64,000 nt of DNA from positions 27,370,632 through 27,434,631 of the forward strand of contig NC_064765.1 in the NCBI RefSeq assembly GCF_011397635.1, written 5' to 3'. This document shows, one piece after another, positions 26,902 through 37,264 of the stretch (position 1 is its first letter; each line of letters begins with the position of its first letter). Origin of the DNA: Epinephelus fuscoguttatus. Taxonomy: Eukaryota; Chordata; Actinopteri; Perciformes; Serranidae. The translations under genes were made by a program, and so were the position numbers. The notes below the pieces were generated by a model. It made no database searches, was not told the origin of the DNA, and saw only the letters and a program-made list of their open reading frames with translations.

Positions 26902-29900
26902 GAGAGACAAAGAGAGAGACAGAGAGAGAGACAGAGAGAGAGATGCAGGACAGACGGTAATGACAGTAGCTTACAACAACATTAATGAAAGTAATAATAT
27001 TAATTAATATTAATAATTAATATTACCTACAGGCTATTAACCATTACTCCACTCACATGACATGCAGGACAATTAATGACGGGCAAATGTGTGTGTGTGT
27101 GTGTGTGTGGGGGGGGGGGTTCTGGACATGAGCAGCTGCACATTCAACAGCCACACATCACAGACAGTCCGCTGAACAACGCAACGGGTTGTGAATGAAA
27201 TAAACTTAATTACAACATGACAGTCTTGCAGGAAATATCATTAACGTTACTCTTTGTAGTCACGTAGGCATGTGAATTACAGCGTTTCATTGCAAAGAAT
27301 GCATGTAACGGGTAAACTTGCGCTGTTTCTCCCCATCGCGTTCAAATGAGCCAGACATAGAGGGCGGGTATTTATACGTCATGGCCTCAAGCTGAAAAAG
27401 ACTTCCTGTTAGGAACCTCTCGACCATCCTAGCTCATAGCTGCTTAAAGCTTGCTGCTAGCTCCTAGCGCTAGCTCCTCGCTGCACAAATAAGAGACTTG
27501 GGACTGCCTAGAAGATGGCGGACCTCGAACGACTTCCGGTTCAAGCGAGGAGCTAGCAGTAGCACTATAAAAATAAGAGACTTGGGACGCACCCTCAGCT
27601 ATCAGTGATGGCTGTCAGAACGTACAGCAATTTAACACGTCATACAACATGTACATCACCATACCTTCTGGTTTTGCTATTGACTGCTCCAGTGGAGGCA
27701 TGTCACTGTCTCCATCAGGAATAATTCCTGACAGAAGTCTCTCCGATAATGCAAGCAATGAGCTCATCTGCATCTCAAACCATTTTCCTTTAATTTCTTG
27801 GATAATTCTTTCAACAGATTACACAGAGTTAACAGCATCCGTTACCTCCTTCCAGGCTGGCAGGATGCACCTATCCACAATGATTATCACCTCCATATAT
27901 GGTGGTCACTGGATATTCATGGGCGGGCATGTATGCTAATTGCTGAGTAGCGGAAGCATGCTGTCAGTTTACAATTGATTGGCATTCATGAACATAAACA
28001 CGTGCCTACGATCAAATCCGAGTTTTCCGCAGCGTTTATGAATCTGGTGAGACCAAATGTGTCTAGTTTCTGTGATGCTATAAAACATTATACTATTATT
28101 AACAATAAGCACACAGTATGAGCTGTCTGCAGCTTCAACCCAAACACATCATTATTGTCTTCTTGAACCCCCTCCCGATATTCAATATGAAACTTGAACA
28201 TAAACAGCAAATGCATACTGATAACTTTACCTCCTGATGCTCCAGCTCCTCTTTGATCTGTCTGATGGAGCTCTGAGGCAGTAAAGCAGCATCATAACCC
28301 TCATCAATGGGCTCATCTTTAATATTGATACTAGCAGGCAGTGGGGGATTACTGTCCTCCGTTGGAGCTGCCTCCGACCTCTGAAATAATAAAGAGTATT
28401 CATGATTACTTGTTGAAGGTTCAAAGTTTTTATGACTGCAGTTATTTGACAGTCTTTCCAATCGTTTCCTACCTCTCCCTGTTGGCTGTCTTCTGTCTCC
28501 TCTGTCTGGGTCAGGGTGCCTCCATCTGACAGAAAGGTAGGAAAGAAAACACAGTATAGACGTCATCCAAGAGTTTCCAACTACACATGCTCTGCCCAGG
28601 CCACCATAAACGCCAGGAAATGAACACACTGTTGCAAATAATTCCAGTGCAAACTATTATTTTAAGCATTTTAAAGCTTCTTTTTTCTTTCTGTGGTGAA
28701 ATAGTCCCTGCGTGGTCACCTCATGTTTTGTTCTGATAAATGAAAGCCATATATATGAAAGGTATATTCTAAGCCTCCCGGACTGCTTATTTTTTATTGG
28801 ACTGAGTTGACATTTGTACTGAACATTCAAGATAAGGATGATTTGCAACAATTTGACAGACAATTTTATAATTTGCATAAATAAATATATATCACTACTA
28901 CATCTAAAAGTTATCAGGTCCTGCATAAAAAATTTAGCGCCACAGATCTTGTGAAATACAGCTCCTGAGGTCAAATTTGACTGTAGCCTATATTATGCAG
29001 AACAGCATGTCAGTCGCTCTCTCTTGGTTCAGTTGTGTCCACTGCCAATCCAACATAATGTATTGCTTTTGGCTGCTGATGAAGTTCAACCAGAGCCAAT
29101 GGTGCACAAACTACATATGACGATTAGCCACCGTCACTACAGCCATTTAGTACTGCACGCCAGTGAACTTGAAAGACTAACAAGAGATATAAAAAAGAAT
29201 GGTCAAAACCAAACCAGCAGAGGCAAATATATCACAACTTTTTATCTCAAGTATAGGTCAAGCCCCCAAAATATGGGATCCTACATTTCCCATAATACAA
29301 CTCAACAGTGTCTTTTGTTAGACCCTCCCTGCCTGGTAAATACCCATTTTTCTGAAAGCCCTCATTACCCTGAAGACATCACTATGACATCGTAACGGTT
29401 ATTTTCTGACTTCAGGAAGCTTCCTCCAGAGACACAGAGGACATTATACAACTGTTTTCACAGACTGAAAGGTACTCTCTGGCACAAGTGAAGTGAACCT
29501 GATGTGTAGAATTGGTGATGTGACAGCCCAAAAGACAATTTTCTTGTCTTTAGATACTACGATACAGATGATAGAAACTTGCAATAAAGCAATGGAAATC
29601 AATCTTGTCTTTTACAACAGTCTAAACTGTCATGTGTGCATGCTGCTTTACCTCGGCTGTTTTCAGGTGTGTGGTCCTGTGAGGAGTGGGAGGTGTTAGC
29701 GGACCCACTGCTCGCTTCCCTCTCTTCCTCCTGAGGAAAGGGCTCCTCTCGAGTTGTGTTGTTCCCTGCTCCTGGTAGGCCTGTTTTTCCTTTTGTCTTA
29801 CCCACACTAACATCCTCCAGGGTGCCCATCGGCAGGGCGAAGTGCCAGTCTTCCTCTTCTTCTTCTTCTGGCCCATACGAAGGAAGGCCATCCAACGCAT

Positions 29901-31831
29901 CATCAAATGCTGCCCCTCCACTTCCTCCCCCTCCTCCTCCTTCAGTTGTACTCATGGTAAACGAGGAGCGTCGGACAGATGCAGGGGAGGAAATGGGAGG
30001 AAGGGATGACTCTCCAATCTCCTCATCCATCTTCTCTTCTTGTCTGCTGCCGTTGCTGTCCTCTTCTTCTACCGGTTGGTTCTCCCCTTGTCCTGAGGTT
30101 TCGTCTACTCCCTTTGTCTCGTCCTGACCTCCACTCCTGGTAGAGCTGGCAGAGCCCCTAGAGGAGTCAGCAAATTCTCCAAGCCCCATTACTTCATCAA
30201 AAACTCTGGACAGGTGCTCCTCATGCTGTAGGGGAGAAAAAGGTTGGGGATTTTATGGGGCAATAACAAGTTTGGCACTTAAGGAATGATGCACTTTAAT
30301 CTTCTGTTGCTCAATGTTAAACCTAATAACTGTTTAAAACATCATAATGTCAAATGTCCATTACTGGTTACTGTGTACCCTAACTATTAATACCATAAAT
30401 TAAGCTTCAAATTTTCAAAAATTTAAACATTGTTTTACTCGAATTCATTTGAGGAATAAAGACAACTGATCACCTGTGACTTAAGCGTTTCAATTCAGAT
30501 GTCCAATAAACCCACTTAGAATCCAGTCCACAGTTATCTATAGTTCTCCCCTTAGTACATGGCCCCTCAACAGAGTGAAGTTGATCCAAGTTACACTCAA
30601 AAATAGACCTTTATCTTCTTTCTTATCTTTTTACTTTTCTGTCATAGCAGGAAAAGCACAGGTGGCTCTAATAACATAAATGATGGTTCTAGACCAGTTA
30701 AAAGCCATGTTAATGAGACAGTGTGTACAATACCAGGGCCCTGTGGGTGGGTCATCTAAATGGAGTGCAGCCACTTTCAATTGACATTAGACAAATCTTT
30801 GCTTTCCTGGTTATAACGTGTCCAAATGCTTGCCTCGAAGAAAGGTCTACTGGTCCAACTGAACACATTGCACCTCTGTCTTTCTCCAATACAGACTTGA
30901 CTTGCCAAGAAGATGCCCACAGTGCACAAATCTGTCTCCAGCAACAAGCCCATTTACAATACAAGGGGATGGAGAGCCAACTTTACCCATCACCGTCACA
31001 TAAGCACAACAACCACCATCTGTCAGTGGGCAGTGTAAATCACTTTGGTTAAATTGAGAAATATGATTTTGTGTCCATCTCATCAAATAACGCCCTACTC
31101 TCATTGAACATATCTTCTTGGTGTCCACGTCTTAGGGAACTGGCTGTATGAGGCTTTATGTTATCAATGTCTCACTACTATAGGTTATGATGGCTACAGG
31201 CCCCATGCTGTCCGACCAGTGGTATGGAGGGGGCGTCCCACCAAACTCCATTTAAAATTGGTCAATATCTCGCCTCCTGGCACAATTGTAAACTTGTACA
31301 GACACACACATCAAACAACCCAACAGGACATTGTGGTGGGTGATTGAACCCTCGAGTCAAAATAACATTCAAGTGACTCGCATTTAAAATTCAGTGAAAT
31401 CACTTTTTTATTGTTCGCAGCAGCCCTCCGCGATGCAAAGGCTTTGTGGAGCCAGCAATCAACTGCAACACACAGTCCAGCTGCAGTGCTGGATTAATCA
31501 ACTCTCTTGAGGTTCATAAAAAGACCTGCGCCATATTCTGTTAAACATACCCGTTTGGCGTCTAATGCATTGTCAGGCTGTTAAACGGAGCTTGGCGTGG
31601 TGGCATGCATCAGTGCCGAATAGCAGCAAGCTACTGGGTCGACTGCTAGCTAGCTAATGTTAGCTTAAATGTGCACATCTCGACCGGAAGCTAGCCCACA
31701 ATAACTTAATGTCTTATTGTGTGGCTGTTTCAGCTAATCCATTTAGCTTGTAGTACAAGTGTTGCTACATATTCTAGCTTTGTGTTTCTTACCTTTAATC
31801 GTTTAAGTCTAAATTCCTCCGAGTCCGCCAT
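6839..31831 (-). CDS. zmym4: Zinc finger MYM-type protein 4 (29 coding exons)
   Basis: Nuclear MYM-type zinc-finger protein of the ZMYM2/3/4 family. Exons in transcript order: 31793-31831, 29649-30225, 28473-28525, 28231-28380, 26051-26114, 24533-24729, 24136-24260, 22524-22758, 22151-22366, 21796-21946, 21388-21503, 20908-21270, 20570-20720, 20208-20383, 19861-20038, 19006-19119, 18850-18887, 18529-18667, 12132-12277, 11900-12017, 11564-11821, 11315-11391, 10863-10989, 10584-10735, 10376-10487, 7877-8125, 7528-7639, 7342-7410, 6839-6986. All junctions use GT/AG and keep phase, giving 1549 residues, close to human ZMYM4. In order: acidic Ser-rich N-terminus, a SUMO-like 'IKDEP' motif, a Pro-rich segment, MYM fingers (about 350-930), the ZMYM4-like 'VIADVVSLANG' stretch, a 'VPVPVPVFIPVP' repeat, and a C-terminal DUF3504-type domain (1228-1549) with 'ECKQLGAYSPIVLLNTLLFF'. 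That domain is held to derive from a Crypton tyrosine recombinase. The start ATG is in exon 1 (MADSEEFRLK). Fish can carry more than one zmym4 copy; which one this is cannot be told here. Confidence 0.95.
8184..8774. mobile_element. MITE with TTAA-type ends
   Basis: Inverted ends: AAAGGAGCTATATGTAAGAA on the left and, on the right, the reverse complement of a close variant (AAAGGCGCTGTATGTAAGAA). TTAA flanks the left end and TTAT the right, as for piggyBac-type insertions with one decayed site. It sits in zmym4 intron 25, just upstream of exon 26. It is GC-rich in the middle with no transposase. Confidence 0.6.
9452..10179. mobile_element. Non-autonomous DNA transposon with CAGT ends
   Basis: Left end CAGTCAGTACGTTTACATG; the right end read in reverse is CAGTGGCTACGGTTACATG. 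Subterminal units built on ATTCCGATTAAA and CATGTAAA recur in both orientations. No coding sequence. It lies in zmym4 intron 25. A target duplication is not clear. Confidence 0.55.
11120..11314. other. zmym4 intron 22, nothing notable
   Basis: Short intron between exons 22 and 23, with normal donor and acceptor and no repeat identified. Confidence 0.5.
13683..13688 (-). terminator. AATAAA on the minus strand, candidate polyadenylation signal
   Basis: TTTATT on the plus strand reads AATAAA on the minus strand, about 3.5 kb downstream of the stop of the piggyBac-domain exon and upstream of zmym4 exon 19. It would suit an alternative short zmym4 transcript. It is a hexamer only, with no transcript support. 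Confidence 0.25.
14594..14756. mobile_element. Short piggyBac-type MITE with TTAA duplication
   Basis: A 163-bp element bounded by TTAA at 14594-14597 and 14753-14756. The inverted ends are AGGTATAGTGTGTAGGATTT and the reverse complement of AAATCCTACACACTAGACTT. TTAA target duplications are diagnostic for piggyBac-mobilised elements. No coding sequence. Confidence 0.75.
17151..17689 (-). CDS. piggyBac-type Cys-rich domain exon, candidate alternative last exon of zmym4
   Basis: Inside zmym4 intron 18, on the same strand, an open frame ends at 17151. It carries 'ARLTGRHFLGKR', 'DCKVCSQHKRKR' and 'RRQTSYYCKTC...SLCPVPCFELYHT', the C-terminal zinc-binding domain of piggyBac transposases (PGBD4-like). 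A Lys/Glu-rich insert of about 65 residues splits the two Cys clusters. Two AG acceptors (exon beginning at 17689 or 17668) both join zmym4 exon 18 in the correct phase (1) and run open to the stop, giving a fusion of about 1200-1206 residues with all MYM fingers but no DUF3504 domain. The acceptor at 17689 has the better pyrimidine tract. No DDE catalytic domain is nearby. It could instead be an unspliced transposon remnant that has simply stayed open. Confidence 0.5.
19861..24729 (-). other. zmym4: MYM zinc-finger exon cluster of zmym4
   Basis: Ten consecutive exons (exons 6-15) encode repeated Cys-rich MYM/TRASH-type fingers. Each has a C-x2-C start, a hydrophobic 'FC' core and a second Cys pair. 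Examples are 'CSGCSK' into 'STQLFCSTVCLTGH', 'NCCEGCGLYC' into 'LNFCGPTCINTYKQ', 'CEYC'-like 'CECCKQEKVHFD', and 'RCDSCRKQGYM' into 'RNFCNMTCLLQYC'. Exon 12 also holds a Pro/Ser-rich linker (about residues 642-730) before 'CHQCSNQFSMKP'. In this family these fingers mediate protein and SUMO interactions, not sequence-specific DNA binding. Confidence 0.9.
25575..25632 (+). repeat. LINE 3' tail-like fragment
   Basis: A short 'CCCAATTTCCCCTGGGGATCAATAAAAT' type tail followed by TTCTGATTCTGA, as at the 3' ends of several fish LINE/SINE families. It is short and sits in zmym4 intron 5. Confidence 0.35.
26867..26943. repeat. (AG)n microsatellite
   Basis: Interrupted AG/ACAG tract of about 77 bp inside the inner transposon. 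Confidence 0.9.
27089..27119. repeat. (GT)n followed by poly-G
   Basis: TG dinucleotide run running into about ten Gs. Confidence 0.9.
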
Positions 31832-33049
31832 GTTTTAATTATGCTGCAGACGCCGCGCTTCCAAACATCCACCCACCACTGAGGGTTATGGGTTATGTAT
31901 GCAAGCTACTAACAAAAAAGATGCAGCTATAAACTCAATAAAGCACAATGCTAACGCCGGTAAGGCAGGTTGTTACAAATCTAAGCACAAGGACACCACC
32001 TAATATTTTGGGGTATACTTTCTGAAGATAAGAAACACTTTTACATATTAAATGACCATTAAATGTACGTTAAAGGCGACGACGAAGAAGAAACAGTTCG
32101 GTGTGGAAGATTCAGCGTTACCGTAAATTTGACTGGCTTTTCTTCATCTTTTACTCCTGACATCGTAGGTAGTTCAAAGTGATGATATCTTCCTCCAGTT
32201 AGAAGTATAATCGCGTTGCACCAGCGTAGTCCGCTGTTCTAAATACGTAATTATACTTTCCAAGTCCACACATGCAGCCCGCACGCCTAACCCGGTTTTT
32301 TCAAATGCCCTCTCCAGCGTCACTGTGCTGTATTCAAGTCAATACGGTAATTCCAGCTTTTATTGACCACGAAACACTGCACACTGCATTCAGTGCATTT
32401 TGACGCACAGCCACGTCTATGCGCACAGCAAATAAAATCCATATCCTCCATATTCTTTCCCCGTAATCTAACACCATGCATAATGGATGTCACAAAACTA
32501 AACATATTTTCTTTAAATATAGCACATGGTCTTTGTAAATATGTTTGATCGACAAACTGAAACATTACAATATGTGGTAATTCAAAGGGGTATATATACA
32601 GGACAAAGGGCCTAGTTTATCTCGAATTGTATTATGTAAAAATATGTAAAATACCACCTGCCAAAAGTCATCTCCCTCACATGCCAGAAGATATACCCAA
32701 TTACTTACATTTGAGGGTAGGTGTAACCTTATTATTCAGATATTTGTAATGGGTTGCAGACATTTTTTAGATATAATTTTGAGTGGAAGTGATTAAAAAA
32801 GACCTGCAGTTACATTACTTAGTTAATTCATTCTTGACCAGTGGGCTAGCTAAACCCTTGAGGTCTGACAATTAGTTCTGTCAGAATCAAACCCCTTTAT
32901 TGCCGTGTAGGTTTTCACATAAAATAAATTTCCTTTAGTGTTTTGTTGCATAGAAAAAAATTACAAGCCACCCAGCCACACAGAAGATCTGTACAATCAG
33001 CACAGTTTCAAGTTGGGCACCCAAGATTAGAGTCACCAATTCAGTATCT

Positions 33050-33380
33050 GACCAAATGCAGCATCTTCTGTTCCTGAGTTATGGCATTGAGTAATGGCCA
33101 GAAAAGTGTTTTTCCAAACATTATGATCTTACAGTGAAGTTGACCTCCGACCTTTTGGATATAAAATGTAATCACTTCATCATTTATTCCTAAACATTAG
33201 TGTGGAGTTTTGTCATAATAACCATATGGATTCTTGAGTTATGGCCAAATGTTTTTTGACGTCACAGTGACCTTGAACGTTGACCTTCATCCACAAATTC
33301 TAATCAGTTCATTCTTTAGTGCAAGTGGACGTTTGTGCCAAATTCTTATTCATGAGAATGAGATGGATGTAAGGTCAGAC
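33050..33380. repeat. Teleost interspersed repeat fragment
   Basis: Contains 'GAGTTATGGCCAAATG', 'CACAGTGACCTTGAACGTTG' and 'AAGTGGACGTTTGTGCCAAA', phrases that recur in a very common fish dispersed repeat. A degenerate direct duplication is visible: 'CTGAGTTATGGCATTGAG' at about 33077 against 'TTGAGTTATGGCCAAATG' at about 33235. Family not assigned. Confidence 0.45.
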
Positions 33381-34291
33381 AGGAGGTCTGTAATCCAGTC
33401 TGACATGTTCAGCTGTGGGAGCTTGTCCTGCAACAGAGCAGAGAAGTGCACAGACAGGACCCTGGTGTAGGTTTCTGAGGATTCTAAAAAATTAAATGGA
33501 GGGCCATGTTGACTGTGTCCTCTACAGATCTGCAGGGGATCCAGGCATGGGTTGATGATAATTTTGAGGTGGAACAGGACAAGCCACTCAAAAGACCTCA
33601 TAACCTATACATGACACAAGTTCTCCTAAAATATGTTATTCTGGACAACAAAGTGGGTTTCCTTTGTTTGACTTAGTGTAAGTGAAAAAATGTACAAAGT
33701 GTGATATAATATAGATACTATATGATGTTGTTAACATATGTCTTTGTACAAGTTAAACATTACAAATCAAAAAATAAGACTTCCTGAATATAGAGGTCAG
33801 GGCGACAGGTATGTAGTCATTTATCCTGCCGTCTTTGTGTTTTGGGAGACGAGGATAAGGCTGGAAGTCTTGAAACAGGCTGGTACTTGTGCCTCCAGTG
33901 ACGTGTTGAAAATGCATGTGAGCATTCACCGAAGTGAACACCATTTGGACAAAATGCTTAAAGTGCAATTTGGAATAAGGCCCAGACAATAAGAAGAGAA
34001 GACACTGCCCTCTAAGCTGTCTTCAGTTTCACCATTCTACATTCTGGATCCATCTCATCAATGACTGCCATATCAAAATCAGTGGTAAAACACGCATCTC
34101 ATCCTGTCAGGGCCACAGCTCCTATTCAGCAGAAGGTGATCTTAGCAAATGTGTGGCTATAGACCATTTCAAACTTGACAACATAAACATCACATCTACT
34201 GAGGTCGCACTTAAAGCTTTAATAATCTTGCACCCCATCAGCTATCGGTCTGTTGAAATTTTAACATCTTTTTATAGAGATTACCAAAGAA

Positions 34292-34917
34292 GACCAACCT
34301 TCGCTGTATGTTCTACTGTAGCCTTTGGCAGCATGGGCCTGTTTGTCCCCAGATAATCTACTCACAACAACCAATGGAGATGACACAGTGGACAAGGGTG
34401 TTAAGGCCAAGTGACAGCTGTTACAGCAGTGACCAAAGGGTTGGCATAAACGCTGAGACCAACCTTAAATGTATAAGGAGACCATGTTACAGTAGCCTTT
34501 GCCAGCATGAAAGCAGCATGTGCCTGTGGTGCTGCCTCAGATATAGGTGGACTGGGCTGGGTTGGCTGGGTCTGTTGGATCCCTACTAATCTGCTCTCAG
34601 TAGCCAGTGGAGATGACACTGTGGAGGAAGGAAATGCTATAACATAGTAGTGACACTGATGATCAGGACTAGGTAATTCAGTGTGGGAAGAAAGAGGAAA
34701 TAAGAGATGGTCTGTCCATTTAGTTTTGCTACTCAGTTTTTGGTGATCACTCTACATACACAGAGCATGTAGACTTGTTTTTTTTTTAACCTGTATTCAT
34801 AGGGGATAGGCTGCAGCGTACCACATGCATGAATCTGACATTAAACGTTGACCAGCCTTTACCGTATGAGGAGAGCATGCTACAGTAGCCTTTAGCAGCA
34901 TGAAAGCAGAATCTGCT
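34292..34917. repeat. Degenerate local repeat, three copies
   Basis: Three spaced copies of a unit of about 50-70 bp, each with 'ACCA(A/G)CCTT' followed by 'CTACAGTAGCCTTTGGCAGC'-like sequence, lie near 34292-34340, 34456-34530 and 34849-34917. Spacing is irregular and no function is apparent. Confidence 0.55.
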
Positions 34918-35103
34918 GGTGATAGACACAAATATCTGCATGTATGAATACAGATCAATTTTTTAAAAAGCTAATAACAACATAAATCTTTGTCAGACGA
35001 CAGTTCAGGGGTTCCGTGATTGTGTCACATTCAATGCGTTCCGCCTCCTTTGCTCTCCACACGGACTGTTTACTTGCATGCACCCAAAGCCCGCTCAAAT
35101 GTG

Positions 35104-35296
35104 ATTGGTTAAATCAACACGGACTACAAATGGACTACAAATGGAAACCAGAACGCTTTCAATATCAATGACGCACGACCCGCCTACTCTGCCTCTGATT
35201 GGCTAGTACTAGTTGTCTTCGCTGTTTTGATTGGTTAGATCGGTCAGCAGCAGTGGGATTGGTTAGAGTTAAGGGAGAATATCAGGGTAATCCAAT
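35104..35296 (+). promoter_or_regulatory. Cluster of five CCAAT/ATTGG motifs upstream of adprs
   Basis: ATTGG occurs at 35104, 35198, 35230 and 35258, and CCAAT at 35292, all within 200 bp and about 460-650 bp upstream of the adprs start codon. Such clusters are typical of NF-Y-dependent promoters. The transcription start itself was not located, so the role is inferred. Confidence 0.4.
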
Positions 35297-35754
35297 CAGA
35301 GACAGAGTAAGGAAAAGTAGGGCGGGTCATGCCCTCGCCAGCATAGAAAAAAAATACTAGCCTTCCGCTACCGTCAGATCTGCATTCATACGCAGATATC
35401 TGCTCATTCTCAGGCACCAGCAGTGACCTGTTTTCATAACGTTGGTCGCATTAATTGTATCCATTACGGTATTTAACGGATGACTTCGAAACAGATTAAC
35501 CAGAGCAGACTGTAGGCTGTCTTTCAGTGAAAGTCCACTCTATGTAAATGTATTTCTATGTGCGCTCAGCCGAACTTGTCATCGGGGTCAAACAGCCGTC
35601 ATAACGTTTTCAGGAAGCAGCAGAGAGGGGGAGTCCACCAGACAATTGTTGTTCTTGTCGCTTCCTGCGTATCCTCTCCTTGTCTGACAGTCTGGTCAGC
35701 CGACCAGCGGAGCGTTTTTTCGGCGTAGGTTGAAGTCTCTTCACCGGCGGATGA

Positions 35755-37195
35755 ATGGCAATGACTGCAGCGAGAGCGGTGGCAGCGGGGGGCCCGGCGT
35801 CTTTGTCCCGGTTTAGGGGAGCGCTGGTCGCCGCTGTGCTGGGAGATTGTGTCGGGGGAGAGTTTGAAGGAGCGGAGGAGGTTCCCATGGAGAGTGTGCT
35901 GCAGCATCTGAGCAGCCTGGACGACGAGACCAAAGGGAATGGTTAGTGAGAGGATGAGATTTCATATCAGTCCACAATAAAGGAAATGCATATTACAGGA
36001 TGGCTCTGATGGCAGTGGGGGAGACACATGGCTCCCTGCTGACCCCAGACCTACTGTGCACCTTACCCATACCAACACCTATTCACTAGGACTGTGAATT
36101 CACTACTAGTCTGCCATTACTTAGATCTTGATATTAAATTGGAGCAAGAGTGTGGGACAGTGAAGTGTTGCATAGGGGGGTTACCAACACTTAAAGATCA
36201 TACATTCATCCTGAATGAATGACATGCATTTATCCTAACATAATGTACAGTAAAACCCTCAGTCATGGACATGGGAGACGTTAACCTTCATGGCATTCTG
36301 CCAAAGAGGCCTTTCTGGCAGAATTTCCTGCATTTTTCTTAAACCCAACCATGAAAAGGTATCATGGCAGAGGGCAAACTTCTCCCAGCAGCATCAGTGA
36401 CTGATACCCAGAACAGTGGCGTCACACCAAACTCTGGACCCTATGCAAAAGCAGTCTCTGTGGACCTCCACCCACCAATCCATGTGTCTCTCTCATGCAC
36501 CTTATTGAATTTTTCCCTTTCTTTTTTATTTTTTTACACACCATACAACTTGTGTTTAGTGATGGAGCCTAGTGCAGGGGCAAACTAAAGCATTTTGCAC
36601 TTTTTGAAAGGCATGAAAGGGTCCTTCGAGAGCCTCCACATTTTTAAAAAAGTTCAGTCTCTCAACTGACTTATCTGGACAATTTTAAAATTTAAATTTT
36701 TTTTAAAATTTAGTTATGGCATTAATTACTTAGAAATAAAAAAATGCATACAAACTATGACGCCCCTGACTCAGAATGATGTCCACAAACTCAAAATACT
36801 CCATTTAAAAAGGAGAAAATCGAGCTTCACTTTCCATTTGAGAAAATGTGTCCAACACACTTTATTTTAAAGTCACCAAAAATGGATGGATTGTTGGGTT
36901 TTTTTTTAAGTTTATAGTCAGGGCTGAAATTATAGTAATGCTGATATGAGATGCAAAATGTTCTTGTGCATCATACAGTGTTTATGTGTGTGTGTTAGGT
37001 ATTCTCGAGTACAGTGACGACACGGCAATGGCGCGTTGTGTGGTCCAGTCTCTACTCACCCGAACCGGCTTTGACGAGCAGGACATGGCTCGCAGGTATA
37101 CGAATGCACACTGCTGCTGACACTAATATCTTTCATGTTGAGTTTAAGTGTATTATTGCTGTGTAAATATTGTCCAAAAAAACTGAAGGTAGCAC

Positions 37196-37264
<69 letters not shown>

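Larger units (their letters stand above)
26546..27595. mobile_element. DNA transposon (inner) with GTCCCAAGTCTCTTA ends
   Basis: Inverted ends AGGGTCCGTCCCAAGTCTCT (left) and AGGGTGCGTCCCAAGTCTCT (right, reverse complement) differ at one base. Subterminal GCTAGC/CTAGTGCTACTGC units are repeated in both orientations. The interior contains (AG)n and (GT)n tracts and no transposase. It is inserted within the 26232-28054 element. No clean target duplication was found. Confidence 0.65.
26232..28054. mobile_element. DNA transposon remnant (outer), interrupted
   Basis: Left end GGTCTCATTCATGAAACATG; the right end read in reverse is GGTCTCACCAGATTCATAAA. The arms are about 300 bp and 460 bp, separated by a second element at 26546-27595. 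A short open frame at 27649-27939 (plus) is probably a remnant of its coding region; I do not recognise a transposase in it. It lies in zmym4 intron 4. Confidence 0.5.
31832..35754. other. Intergenic region between zmym4 and adprs (divergent)
   Basis: The two genes are transcribed away from each other with 3.9 kb between start codons. No additional gene is recognisable. The zmym4 end (31.4-31.9 kb) and the adprs end (35.0-35.75 kb) are the likely promoter areas; between them are interspersed repeat fragments (33.05-33.38 kb) and a degenerate local repeat (34.29-34.92 kb). Confidence 0.6.

Noticed and set aside
29756-30127. 123-codon plus-strand Ser/Pro-rich frame
   Set aside because: Antisense of the acidic Ser-rich zmym4 exon 2; composition is explained by complementing Glu/Gly codons.
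35599-35933. Open frames of about 100 codons on the minus strand over adprs exon 1
   Set aside because: They lie antisense to a well-supported exon in GC-rich sequence, with no recognisable domain; shadows of the coding strand.
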